A stretch of DNA of 64,000 bases from Rhodococcus antarcticus (lineage in GTDB: Bacteria > Actinomycetota > Actinomycetes > Mycobacteriales > Mycobacteriaceae). A model generated the notes under the pieces. It did no database searches, had not been told where the DNA came from, and saw nothing but the letters and a program-made list of their open reading frames with translations. The translations under genes were made by a program, and so were the position numbers. Within the stretch, counting starts at the first letter, position 1. The number at the start of each line of letters is the position of its first letter. Location of the stretch: the NCBI RefSeq assembly GCF_026153295.1, contig NZ_CP110615.1, forward strand, positions 2,232,001 to 2,296,000, given 5' to 3'. This document shows positions 14,958-22,956 of the stretch, in pieces.

Positions 14958-15456
14958 GGGCTGGAGCCGTTCCCGCTGGTGGTGGCGCCGGGCTGGAGCC
15001 GATCCCCTGGCGCCCTGGTGGCCGATGGGCACGGGCTGGAGCCGATCCCCTGGCGCCCTGGTGGCCGATGGGCACGGGCTGGAGCCGATCCCCTGGCGCC
15101 GGGCTGGAGCCGATCCCCTGGTGCACGGGCTGGAGCCGATCCCCTGGCGCCGGGCTGGAGCCGATCCCTGGTGCCGGGCTGGAGCCGATCCCTGGTGCCG
15201 GGCTGGAGCCGATCCCTGGTGCACGGGCTGGCGCTCCCCTGGTGCGCTCCCCTCCCCTGGTGGCTCCCCTGGCGCTCCCCTGGTGGCGCGCTGGAGCCGA
15301 TCCCTGGCGCCCTGGTGGTCGCCCTGGTGGCGCGATGGGCACGGGCTGGAGCCGATCCCTGGTGCGAACGAGTAGCAGCTTCACCCATAAGCGCTGGTCA
15401 CGGGCTCGGGCTCCGATGGTCCGCCGATAATCTGGCAACGGGCTGGAGCCGATCCC
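14958..15456. repeat. Tandem array of GGGCTGGAGCCGATCCC (about 12 copies)
   Basis: Copies (some degenerate) start at 14958, 14990, 15033, 15076, 15101, 15127, 15152, 15176, 15200, 15225 (partial), 15289 (partial), 15343 and 15440. Spacing ranges from 24 to about 97 bp. Spacers such as CTGGCGCC and CTGGTGCAC are themselves repeated, so this is not CRISPR. Each unit contains the inverted repeat GGCT-GG-AGCC. An iteron-type replication origin or protein-loading site is the simplest reading. The ORFs through it are repeat artefacts. Confidence 0.8.
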
Positions 15457-15465
15457 TGGTGCAGC

Positions 15466-15630
15466 CGGCGGCTGGCGGCTGGCGGGCTGGCGGCTGGCGG
15501 GCTGGCGGGCTGGCGGCTGGCGCTGGCGGGCTGGCGGGCTGGCGGGCTGGCGCTGGCGGGCTGGCGCTGGCGGCTGGCGCTGGCGCTGGCGCGCGCTTCC
15601 CGCTGCGCTGGCTCTGCCGCTGGCGCTGCG
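15466..15630. repeat. Low-complexity GGCTGGCG repeat tract
   Basis: There are more than fifteen near-perfect copies of the 8-mer GGCTGGCG and its shortened form GCTGGC, immediately after the 17-bp array. G is in large excess on the plus strand. It is probably slippage-prone and non-coding; reading frames through it give only Gly/Leu/Ala or Arg/Ser strings. Confidence 0.75.
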
Positions 15631-15763
15631 CTGGCGCCCGCCGGTATGTCCCTGGCCGACCGCCCCTCGCGCCGCTCTCCGTGGCTCTCAGGCAGGCGTG
15701 CCAGCGTTCCCGCTGGTGGGGTGGGGGGTGGACCCCCTGCGCCTGGAGCGGGCCACCGCCATG

Positions 15764-15778
15764 TCTTAGCAGCTAAGA
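15764..15778. promoter_or_regulatory. Perfect palindrome TCTTAGC-A-GCTAAGA
   Basis: This is a 15-bp 7-1-7 palindrome in the non-coding stretch between the repeat array and the terminase module. It has the same geometry as the palindrome at 2943-2957 but a different sequence. It is a candidate binding site for an unidentified regulator or replication protein. Confidence 0.4.
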
Positions 15779-15907
15779 TCCTGCCACGGTTGCAGGGTCG
15801 ATCTGGGGGGTCGCAGGCAGCCAGCTCGGGAGGCAGCGGCAAGGTCGACGTGCCGGCCGCGGAGCGCCGAGGAGCCCCCCGAGTCAGGTCTCCGCCGAGG
15901 CCCAGAC

Positions 15908-16258
15908 GTCTAGCAGTCTGGAGCTAGGGCTAGCGGGGCCGGAGGCCCCTCAGAGCTCCACCAGATGACGTAGCCCTTCGCCGATGCCACCTCGTCCGGT
16001 GGGGCCGGAGGCCCCTAAACGCGCTGGTCAAGAGCTAGAGCTAGGTCTGTCTGTGAACTGGCTCACAGAGCAGAATAATCCCTCCGCCTGAACCCCTAGT
16101 AAGAGATAGAGCTAGCCGCTAGCCAGTAAGCGTTAGAGCGTCTGTGGGGTAAGAGAGCCAGCCCCAACCACTGACTCCTAGCTTCATCGAGTCTGTGGGT
16201 TGGAGAAGCCAGCCCCAACTCCTAGACGCCTTACCGCTAGAGCTAGGCAGCTCTCCAA
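15908..16258. repeat. CTAG-rich segment with repeated hairpins, candidate cos/terminase-binding region
   Basis: About 13 CTAG tetramers (often as AGAGCTAG or GCTAGC) fall in 350 bp, in DNA where CTAG is otherwise scarce. Two identical hairpins GGGGCC-GGA-GGCCCC sit at 15935-15949 and 16001-16015. A direct repeat of about 37 bp (16141-16177 and 16191-16228) shares TCTGTGGG and AGCCAGCCCCAAC. No ORF is credible from 15640 to 16341. Position just upstream of HNH and terS is where cos or pac normally lies. Confidence 0.5.
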
Positions 16259-16341
16259 GCAGCCCCGGGTCGGCGCGAGTCCTCCTCTCCTCGCAGACGT
16301 CGTCGGGGCACTTCTCAGTCCACGTCGGAAGGGGTTCCCTC

Positions 16342-16686
16342 ATGCCCCAGTGGGCCGGTTCAGACCGGCGTTCACGCCTCCCGGCCGACTGGCCCCGCAT
16401 CCGTCAGCGCGTCTTCAAGCGCGACGGCCGGCAGTGCACCCATCGAGAAGTCGATGGCGAGCGCTGCGTGGAGCGGGCCACCGACGTGGACCACATTCTT
16501 CCTGGCGATGACCACAGCGAGTCCAATCTGAGATCACTCTGCTCGTGGCATCACCGCCAGAAGTCCTCTGGAGAGGGCGGCGCAGCTAAGGCCGTCATCT
16601 GGAAAAGGAACAACCGGCGCTTCAGGCGCACCGAGGCCCACCCCGGTGCAATTCAGCCTATTTACCACACGCCGCCCGTGCGCTAG
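16342..16686 (+). CDS. HNH endonuclease of the terminase module
   Basis: The 114-aa protein has an HNH/beta-beta-alpha-Me core: CTHREVDGERCVERATDVDH, then LPGDDHSESNL and LCSWHHRQK, giving the H...N...H triad and Cys ligands. HNH proteins next to terS/terL assist terminase in cutting cos ends in many HK97-like phages. The ATG at 16342 is preceded by SD GGAAGGGG. The longer upstream frame runs into the CTAG-rich non-coding segment. Its last 29 bp overlap the convergent gene at 16658. Confidence 0.88.
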   Translation: MPQWAGSDRRSRLPADWPRIRQRVFKRDGRQCTHREVDGERCVERATDVDHILPGDDHSESNLRSLCSWHHRQKSSGEGGAAKAVIWKRNNRRFRRTEAHPGAIQPIYHTPPVR

Positions 16687-16963
16687 CCAACTCGGACACC
16701 TTCGCCGCGTAGACGCTGGTTGAATTCGCCTGCGCTTGCGCTTGAAATTGAGGAGCAGACGGCGCAATAGCCCCGGGTCCACGGTCCACCGCCTTCTGGA
16801 GATCGGGTATCCGCGCGCAAGCCGCAGAGTTCGACGAACCGCCGGCAAGCGCCGAGACGGCGGCATAGCCGCCAGCTCCGATGGCAATACCCACTACGAG
16901 AACTAGGGCCAAAGGCAACCACTGTGGTCCCGGCCGTTTCGCGCCCACACCCTGCTCGCTCAC
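16658..16963 (-). CDS. Membrane-anchored moron-type protein inside the terminase module
   Basis: The 101-aa protein starts at GTG 16963 (SD GGGGAGAA). It has a short cytoplasmic N-terminus, one TM helix (QWLPLALVLVVGIAIGAGGY) and an extracellular Ala/Gln/Ser-rich helix with two cysteines. It is transcribed against all neighbours, has its own promoter (TATACT) and noticeably lower GC. All are features of lysogenically expressed moron genes. Its function could be superinfection exclusion, but this is unproven. Confidence 0.7.
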   Translation of the reverse strand: MSEQGVGAKRPGPQWLPLALVLVVGIAIGAGGYAAVSALAGGSSNSAACARIPDLQKAVDRGPGAIAPSAPQFQAQAQANSTSVYAAKVSELASARAACGK

Positions 16964-16991
16964 TTGTTCTCCCCTATTGATCATTTCGAGA

Positions 16992-17019
16992 AGTATACAG
17001 CGACGGTTCCAAACCCCAA
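16992..17019 (-). promoter_or_regulatory. Promoter of the membrane moron gene
   Basis: On the minus strand TTGGGG and TATACT (16997-16992) are 16 nt apart, giving a start near 16985. TATACT is the best consensus -10 in the prophage, consistent with constitutive expression in the lysogen. Confidence 0.6.
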
Positions 17020-17029
17020 GGAGGTGACC

Positions 17030-17449
17030 ATGCCAGGCCCCATGCCAGGCCGAGAGGCCGAGCTTGCGCGCCCCCGCTCCCGCAAGGGCAGCGACCAGCC
17101 GGCCGTCACCAAGGGTGTCCTGCGCCCCACTAGCCAGCCCGAGCCCGACGAGGGCTGGCACCCCATCGCCACGACCCTCTACGAGTCCCTGGGCAGCTCC
17201 GGCCAGGCCGACTGGTACCAGGACAGCGACTGGGCCTTCGCCTTCTCGCTGTGCGACGACCTGAGCTACTACAAGCGGGCCACCAAGCGCAGCGGCCAGA
17301 TGCTCCAGACCATCTACAGCGCCTTCGAGCGGCTCCTCGTCACCGAGGGCGACCGTCGTCGCGTCCGCATCGAGCTGCACGAGCCCGAGGAGAAGTCCGA
17401 TGCGGCCGTCATCGCCATCGCTGACTACCAACGCGATCTCGGTGTGTAA
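17030..17449 (+). CDS. terS: Terminase small subunit
   Basis: The 139-aa protein has a basic N-terminus (REAELARPRSRKGSDQPAVT) and a middle WHPIATTLYESLGSSGQADW region. A helical C-terminal half (KRSGQMLQTIYSAFERLLVT, EGDRRRVRIEL) is characteristic of actinophage TerS. It recognises phage DNA and loads TerL. The ATG at 17030 has a strong SD (AAGGAGGTGACC). The longer frame from 16964 is less likely. Confidence 0.85.
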   Translation: MPGPMPGREAELARPRSRKGSDQPAVTKGVLRPTSQPEPDEGWHPIATTLYESLGSSGQADWYQDSDWAFAFSLCDDLSYYKRATKRSGQMLQTIYSAFERLLVTEGDRRRVRIELHEPEEKSDAAVIAIADYQRDLGV

Positions 17450-17474
17450 GTCGGCCTCTGATAGGGTCGCCGTC

Positions 17475-18020
17475 ATGGACAGGGCGTGTGAAAGTTGTGG
17501 AGGCGACCTGGCGCACAAGCGCCGGGACGCCCGCTTCTGCAACCGCACCTGCAAGATGGCCTACTGGCACCAGCTGAACCGCACCAGCCCTGAGGGCAAG
17601 GCGTCGGAGCGTGCGCGCAACCTCGCTAGGTACGCCCGCGAGGCTGAGTCCCGCAAGGCCGGCGCTCTCGCCTACTACTGGGAGAACCAGCAGGTCCACG
17701 TCGAGTATTCGCGCCAGTGGCGGGCGGACAACCCTCATCGTCGGCGGGAACAGTACGACCGGCGAGCCGACCTCATCCTCAACAACCCCGGCTTCGTAGC
17801 CTTCGGCGCGAAGGAGTGGGGGGCGCTGAAGCGCCAGTACGACCACCGCTGCGCCTACTGCGGAACCCGTCCCGAGAAACTGGAGATGGACCACGTCATC
17901 CCGGTCACGCGGGGCGGCAGGCACGCCATCGCCAACATCCTCCCCTCCTGCCCGGCCTGCAACAGGTCCAAATTCAACTACCTCCTGAGTGAATGGAGGC
18001 TGCGACAGTCGAGGAGGTGA
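17475..18020 (+). CDS. Free-standing HNH (homing-type) endonuclease between terS and terL
   Basis: The 181-aa protein has an N-terminal zinc finger (CESCGGDLAHKRRDARFC ... CK), a basic helical linker and a C-terminal HNH domain. The HNH domain contains CAYCGTRPEKLEMDHVIPV, HAIANILPSCPACN and NRSKFNYLL. This is the standard layout of free-standing phage homing endonucleases. It is the second HNH in 1.7 kb and separates the two terminase subunits, which suggests later insertion. Its stop is 9 nt before the terL start; the SD of terL is within its last codons. Confidence 0.9.
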   Translation: MDRACESCGGDLAHKRRDARFCNRTCKMAYWHQLNRTSPEGKASERARNLARYAREAESRKAGALAYYWENQQVHVEYSRQWRADNPHRRREQYDRRADLILNNPGFVAFGAKEWGALKRQYDHRCAYCGTRPEKLEMDHVIPVTRGGRHAIANILPSCPACNRSKFNYLLSEWRLRQSRR

Positions 18021-18029
18021 TTACACCCT

Positions 18030-19665
18030 TTGACCACGACAGAGATCGACTACAACGAGCTGGAGCCCATCTTCATCGGCCCCACCTGGCAGCGCTCCGA
18101 CGACGGCGCCTGGCTGCTCCCCGAGTGCACCCTCGGCTGGCAGATTGCCGGCTGGTGCGCGGAGTGGCTGACCGGCGAAGACGGCAAGCCCTGGAAGTTC
18201 ACGCGCGAGCAGCTTCGTTTCGTTCTCTGGTGGTACGCCATCGACTCCACTGGACGCTTCGTCCACCGGACCGGCGTGCTACAGCGGCTCAAAGGGTGGT
18301 AGCTGAGGCAAAGATCCCCTTCTCGCGGTCCTGTGCTTGGTCGAACTCCTCGGCCCGTCACGGTTCTCGCACTGGGAGGGAAAAGCCCCAGTAGGTAGCC
18401 CCCACCCGCAAGCCTGGGTCCAGGTCACCGCCGTCAACCAGTCCCAGACCACCAACACCATGTCGCTCATCCCCTCGCTCATGTCGGACGCCTTCAAGAC
18501 GGCCTTCGACGTGAAGGACGGCGCCGAGCTGATCCGGGCCAAGGGTGGCCGCGTCCGCCTGGAGGCCGTCACCAGCTCGTTCCGCGCCCTGGAGGGCAAG
18601 CGGACGACGTTCACGCTGCTGAACGAGACCCACCACTGGATCAAGGGCAACAACGGCCACCAGATGTACGAGACGATCGACGGCAACGCGACGAAGAAGG
18701 ACTCGCGCTACCTGGCGATCACCAACGCCTACCTGCCCGGCGAGGACAGCGTCGCCGAGCGCATGAGGGAGACCTACAACAAGATCGTCGAGGGGCGCGC
18801 CGTCGAGATCGGCCTCCTCTACGACTCCCTCGAAGCGCACCCGGCCACGCCGCTCACGCCCGAGGCCCTCGCGGTCGTCCTGCCCAAGATCCGCGGCGAC
18901 GCCGTGTGGCTCCGGGTCGAGACCATCATCCAGTCCATCCAGAACACCCAGATCAGCCCCTCGCGCTCCCGGCGCATGTGGCTGAACCAGATCGTCGCCG
19001 AGGAAGACGCCCTGTTCGGCCCTGCCGACTGGGACGCCATCGCTGACGTGGACGCCCAGCTCGACCCGGGCGACGAGATCGTGCTCGGCTTCGACGGCGG
19101 CAAGTCCGACGACACCACGGCGCTCATCGCGCTGCGGGTCGTGGACATGACTGCCTTCGTACTCGGCGCCTGGGAGAAGCCAGACGGCCCGCAGGGCGAG
19201 GACTGGGAGGTCAACCGCGCAGCGGTCGACACGGCCGTGCACGACGCCTTCAAGAACTTCGAGGTGTCCGGCTTCTACGCCGACGTCGCGCTCTGGGAGA
19301 GCTACATCGCCGAGTGGTCTGCGGACTACGGCGAGCAGCTCGCGGTCAAGGCCGACAGCCGCAACGCGATCGCCTGGGACATGCGCCAGGGCAAGGAGAA
19401 GGTCACCCAGGCCAACGAGCGCCTGGTCCAGACCATCCTCGACCAGAAGCTCGCCCACGACGGCGACCTGACCCTCCGCCGGCACGTCCTGAACGTGCGG
19501 CGGCGCACCAACAACTACGGCGTGAGCTTCGGCAAGGAGTCGCGCGAGTCCCCTCGCAAGGTTGACCTCTACGCCGCCCTCATGCTCGCGCACGAGGCGC
19601 TGCACGACCTGCGTACGCGCGGGAAGAAGCCCAAGAAGCAGACGCGACGCGGGTACTTCCTCTAG
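18030..19665 (+). pseudogene. terL: Terminase large subunit, interrupted by 7-nt insertion in Walker A
   Basis: TTG at 18030 (SD GAGGAGGTG) encodes 90 residues ending LQRLKGW, then TAG at 18300. Seven bases, TAGCTGA (18300-18306), intervene. GKDPLLAVLC then continues in another frame to a stop at 19663-19665. Deleting the 7 nt gives a full-length 542-aa TerL with an intact nucleotide-binding motif KGWGKDP. The rest is normal: FTLLNETHHWIKGNNGHQM (ATPase centre) and the nuclease domain with LGFDGGKSDDTTAL, YADVALWESY and KVDLYAALMLAHEAL. A +1 frameshift cannot rescue it, because TGA lies in that frame directly before GGC. Packaging should fail unless bypass, reversion or complementation occurs. 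Confidence 0.9.
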
Positions 19666-19679
19666 GAAGGAGTGTAAGT

Positions 19680-21131
19680 GTGACCACGTCACCCCAGGCC
19701 CTCGCAGGCCAGCTTCTCGGCATCCTCGACAAGGACGCCGAGCGGCTCAGCATCATCGACCGCTACTCGCGTGGCGACCACGACGACCCGTACATCCCCG
19801 ACCTGGCGGATGACGAGTACCGGCTGCTCGCCCGCCGGTCGGTCTCGAACTGGCTGCCCCTGCTCATCGGCACGCCGGCCCAGGCGCTCTACGTCGACAG
19901 CTACCGCCCCTCGCGGAAGCCGGCCGAGACCAACGCCGAGCCGTCCGAGCCGTCCGCGAGCTGGAAGCACTGGCAGTACAGCCGGCTCGACGCCCGCCAG
20001 GCTGCCGTCTACCGGGGCGCGCTGACCTTCGGCCACTCCTTCACCGTCACCGAGCGTGACGCCAAGGGCAAGGTCACCACCAAGGGCCTCTCGGCCCTGC
20101 GGACCGCTGCCCTGTACGAGGACGCGGCCAACGACGACGACGCCTACGCCGCGCTCACCGTCACCAAGAAGCCCCACGGCGAGAAGGGGCGAGGCCAGGC
20201 CCGGCTCTGGGACGCCAAGCGCGTCTACAAGCTCACCTACCTGTCGCTGACCGACCCCACGACCATCCGGGTGGACGCCGGCAAGCTCCACGGCAACGCC
20301 GAGTGCCCCGTCACCCGCTTCGCGGCTGCGGTGGACCTCGACGGCCGCACAAGCGGCGTGGTCGAGCCCATGATCCCGCTCCAGGACCGCATCAACCAGA
20401 CCATCTTCGACCTGCTGGTGGCCCAGACCTACGGCTCGTTCAAGGTCCGCTGGGCGACCGGCATGGCCCCGCCGATCATCCGTGACGAGGAGGGCGAGGC
20501 CGTTCTCGACGTTGACGGCCAGCCCCAGCCCCTGCCGATCAACCTGAACGCCAAGCGCTTCCTGTTCGGCGAGGACGACACGGTCAACTTCGGCACCCTG
20601 GACGAGACCCCGCTGGGCGGCTACATCGAGTCCATCGACATGAGCATCCGCCACCTGGGCGCCATCTCGCAGACACCCCCGCACTACCTGCTCGGCCAGA
20701 TCGCCAACCTCTCCGCTGAAGCTCTCACCGCCGCCGAGACCGCACTGGCTCGCAAGGTGGAGGAGTTCAAGCACGTCTTCGGCGAGGCATGGGAGCGCGT
20801 CTTCCGCCTCGCCGCGCAGCTCGACGGGAACACCGCCGACGCTGAGGACTTCGAGGGCGAGGTCTACTGGCGGGACATGGAGGGGCGCAGCCTCGCCCAG
20901 ACCGCTGACGGTCTCGGCAAGCTGGCCGAGTCGCTGGGCATCCCCAAGCGCGGCCTCTGGCGCCGTGTCCCCCAGATCACCCAGGGCGAGATCGACGAGT
21001 GGGGCGACATGCTGGAGCAGGACCGGCCCGAGGTCGCCATGTCCGGCGCCCTACGACGTGCCGGCGCTGCCAACCAGCCGGCCCCGGTTGCACCCGTCGT
21101 GGCTGCCCCTGAGCAGCCCCCTGCGGCGTGA
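19680..21131 (+). CDS. Portal protein (SPP1 gp6-like family)
   Basis: The 483-aa protein forms the dodecameric portal at one capsid vertex, through which DNA is packaged and ejected. Evidence is the family-typical N-terminus (LDKDAERLSIIDRYSRGDHD), NWLPLLIGTPAQALYVD, PMIPLQDRINQTIFDLLV, the stem/clip region SIDMSIRHLGAISQTPPHYL and the EALTAAETALARKVEE helix. Its place directly after terL agrees. The GTG at 19680 follows AGGAAGGAG and a copy of the start-associated TGTAAGTG motif. Confidence 0.93.
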   Translation: MTTSPQALAGQLLGILDKDAERLSIIDRYSRGDHDDPYIPDLADDEYRLLARRSVSNWLPLLIGTPAQALYVDSYRPSRKPAETNAEPSEPSASWKHWQYSRLDARQAAVYRGALTFGHSFTVTERDAKGKVTTKGLSALRTAALYEDAANDDDAYAALTVTKKPHGEKGRGQARLWDAKRVYKLTYLSLTDPTTIRVDAGKLHGNAECPVTRFAAAVDLDGRTSGVVEPMIPLQDRINQTIFDLLVAQTYGSFKVRWATGMAPPIIRDEEGEAVLDVDGQPQPLPINLNAKRFLFGEDDTVNFGTLDETPLGGYIESIDMSIRHLGAISQTPPHYLLGQIANLSAEALTAAETALARKVEEFKHVFGEAWERVFRLAAQLDGNTADAEDFEGEVYWRDMEGRSLAQTADGLGKLAESLGIPKRGLWRRVPQITQGEIDEWGDMLEQDRPEVAMSGALRRAGAANQPAPVAPVVAAPEQPPAA

Positions 21132-22267
21132 CCAGCCCGGTCCCCGCCTACTCCACTGAAGCAGCCTCAGCGGCCTACCTGGCGGCTCTGACGTCCATCG
21201 GCGTCGGGACCATCGAGGAGGCCCTGGCGCTGTGGCAGGAGGTCCCGGTCACTCGCATCGAGGAGACCCGGGACACCTGGCTGGAGAAGGCCATCGCCAT
21301 GATCCTCAGCCGGCGCTCCATGAGCCGGGACCTGGGTGTCGCCTACTACCGGCTCATGCGAGCCCTCACCACCGGCCGCACCACGCCGGACCCCCGCGAG
21401 CCCGAGAAGCGCTACGTCACCATGGCGGAGCTCCGCTCGGAGTTCTCCCGGCTCACGGACAAGGCCAGCGCCGGCCCCCAGCGCGACGCTGCCGGCCCCG
21501 CAGAGCCTTCCCGGAACGACTCCACCCCAGCACCGCAGAAGCCCTCTCAGCCCCCTCGGCCCGAGCCGGCCCAGCCCAAGCCCGACCAGGTGTCGAGCGA
21601 CGCAGAGGCCGACCGCATCCTCGTCGAGGAGCTGGAGGGCATCACCGCTGCGGGTGACGCGGAGGAAGCCCGGCTCGAACGCGAAGCCGAGGAAGAAGCC
21701 CGACTGGTCCTGGAGACCCTCGGGCCGGACAACCTCAGCCGCAACCTCGACGAGCTGGACAACACCGCACCCGCCTCAGAAGTCGACCAGGCCCGCGAGG
21801 CGCTGCACGTCACGTCGGGCAACCGGCAGGCGGCGGCAGCCGCACGGGTCGTCAAGGACGGCGCCAGGGGCACGGTCTGGTCCCACGGGGAGCGCGACAA
21901 GCGCTACCTCGGATACGCGCGCATCTCCACCTCAGGAACCCCCTGCGGCTGGTGCGCGATGCTCATTTCTCGCGGCGCTGTCTACCGCTCGGCGAAGTCG
22001 GCCACCGCCACCTTCGACGACGGCGACAAGTACCACGACAACTGCTACTGCGTCGCGGTTCCGATCTTCTCCCGCGAGCAGTACGCCGGCCCCGAGTTCG
22101 CTCTGAACCGCCGGTACTCCGAGCTGTGGCCGCAAGTGACCCGAGGGCTTTCTGGCAAAGCCGCGGTGTCCGCGTGGCGACGCTTCATCCGCGCCGAGCA
22201 AGCCGCTCAGCGTCGTGCTCGCCCAGGTGGCGACGCACCCCGCACACCGAACGTCCAGGAGGCGTGA
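21128..22267 (+). CDS. MuF-like minor capsid protein
   Basis: The 379-aa protein overlaps the portal gene by 4 nt. Its N-terminal part is helical, the middle is charged and proline-rich. The C-terminal part carries the Cys-rich MuF-type signature (ARISTSGTPCGWCAMLISRG and HDNCYCVAVPIF). Such proteins bind the portal, sit inside the head and may be ejected with DNA. No protease catalytic motif is evident, so I call it MuF-like rather than protease. Confidence 0.85.
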   Translation: MTSPVPAYSTEAASAAYLAALTSIGVGTIEEALALWQEVPVTRIEETRDTWLEKAIAMILSRRSMSRDLGVAYYRLMRALTTGRTTPDPREPEKRYVTMAELRSEFSRLTDKASAGPQRDAAGPAEPSRNDSTPAPQKPSQPPRPEPAQPKPDQVSSDAEADRILVEELEGITAAGDAEEARLEREAEEEARLVLETLGPDNLSRNLDELDNTAPASEVDQAREALHVTSGNRQAAAAARVVKDGARGTVWSHGERDKRYLGYARISTSGTPCGWCAMLISRGAVYRSAKSATATFDDGDKYHDNCYCVAVPIFSREQYAGPEFALNRRYSELWPQVTRGLSGKAAVSAWRRFIRAEQAAQRRARPGGDAPRTPNVQEA

Positions 22268-22269
22268 TC

Positions 22270-22869
22270 TTGAAGCTCATCGACACCGACCAGTCCCTCA
22301 TCGACTCCATCTTCGCCCGGCGCCGAGCACTGCACGGCGACCTGCGCATGGAAGACCCCGGCACCCCCGTCGTCGACCCCGCCGTTCCGGCCGTCGAGCC
22401 CGTCGAGGGTGATCCCAAGGAGGACCCGGCCGAGCCCGTCGAGGACGAGCCCAAGGTCAAGCCCGAGGACGAGCTGCCCGACTGGGCCAAGTCCGAGCTG
22501 ACCAAGGTGCGCGGCGAGGCGGCGAACTACCGCACTCGCCTGCGGGAGGTCGAGAAGAAGCTCACCGAGGCGAAGACGCCCGAGGAGCACGCTGCCGCCC
22601 TCCAGGAGTTCCAGGACAAGAACGCCACCCTGGAGCGCTCGCTGATCGTCAACTCCGTCGCCCGCAAGCACGACCTGCCCGACGCTCTCGCTGCGCGCCT
22701 GAACGGCAGCACCGAGGCCGAGCTGGAGGCGGACGCGAAGGAGCTGGCGAAGCTGCTCGCTCCCACCGCACCCGCCGACCTTCGAGGCGGTCTCGACCCG
22801 GACGACGAGGACACCGACTCGTCCGACCCCCGCGCGATGGCGAAGCGCTACGGCGGTCGTCGCCGCTAG
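22270..22869 (+). CDS. Capsid scaffolding protein
   Basis: The 199-aa, very acidic protein has a low-complexity Pro/Glu/Asp/Val region (about 35-75) and a long coiled coil (about 80-130, VRGEAANYRTRLREVEKKL). Its C-terminal end is basic (AMAKRYGGRRR). Acidic coiled coil plus basic C-terminal helix is the typical scaffold layout. I chose the TTG at 22270 because it is 7 nt from AGGAGG (22257-22262); the GTG at 22264 is too close to that SD. Confidence 0.85.
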   Translation: MKLIDTDQSLIDSIFARRRALHGDLRMEDPGTPVVDPAVPAVEPVEGDPKEDPAEPVEDEPKVKPEDELPDWAKSELTKVRGEAANYRTRLREVEKKLTEAKTPEEHAAALQEFQDKNATLERSLIVNSVARKHDLPDALAARLNGSTEAELEADAKELAKLLAPTAPADLRGGLDPDDEDTDSSDPRAMAKRYGGRRR

Positions 22870-22896
22870 TTCTACCCCCGCGCCACCAACCACTGA

Positions 22897-22927
22897 AAGC
22901 CCCTGTGCCACACCGGCCCGGGGGCTT
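22897..22927 (+). terminator. Hairpin between scaffold and capsid genes
   Basis: AAGCCCC (22897-22903) pairs with GGGGCTT (22921-22927). It may attenuate upstream transcripts or stabilise the capsid message. Confidence 0.55.
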
Positions 22928-22956
22928 CTTCGTACCCCAAGGAGGGTCATCCCCAC

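Noticed and set aside
14702-15388. Long ORFs through the repeat array on both strands
   Set aside because: Their products are periodic Arg/Ser/Gly/Pro strings produced by the DNA repeats. They lack SD sequences and any domain.
14958-15456. Regular repeats resembling a CRISPR array
   Set aside because: Spacers are themselves repeated and GC-rich, the unit is only 17 bp, spacing varies from 24 to about 97 bp, and there are no cas adaptation or effector genes. The Cas4-like protein at 39528 sits with phage recombination genes.
15646-15927. Possible 93-aa rightward ORF before the CTAG-rich segment
   Set aside because: Arg/Pro/Ser/Gly composition typical of a shadow frame, no SD, no neighbour overlap, and it runs across a palindrome. 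I see no support for translation.
18299-18310. Programmed frameshift rescuing terL
   Set aside because: Reading in the required frame meets TGA (18304-18306) directly before GGC AAA, and the -1 frame does not join the TerL sequence. Only a 7-nt bypass or loss would work, and no bypass signals are evident.
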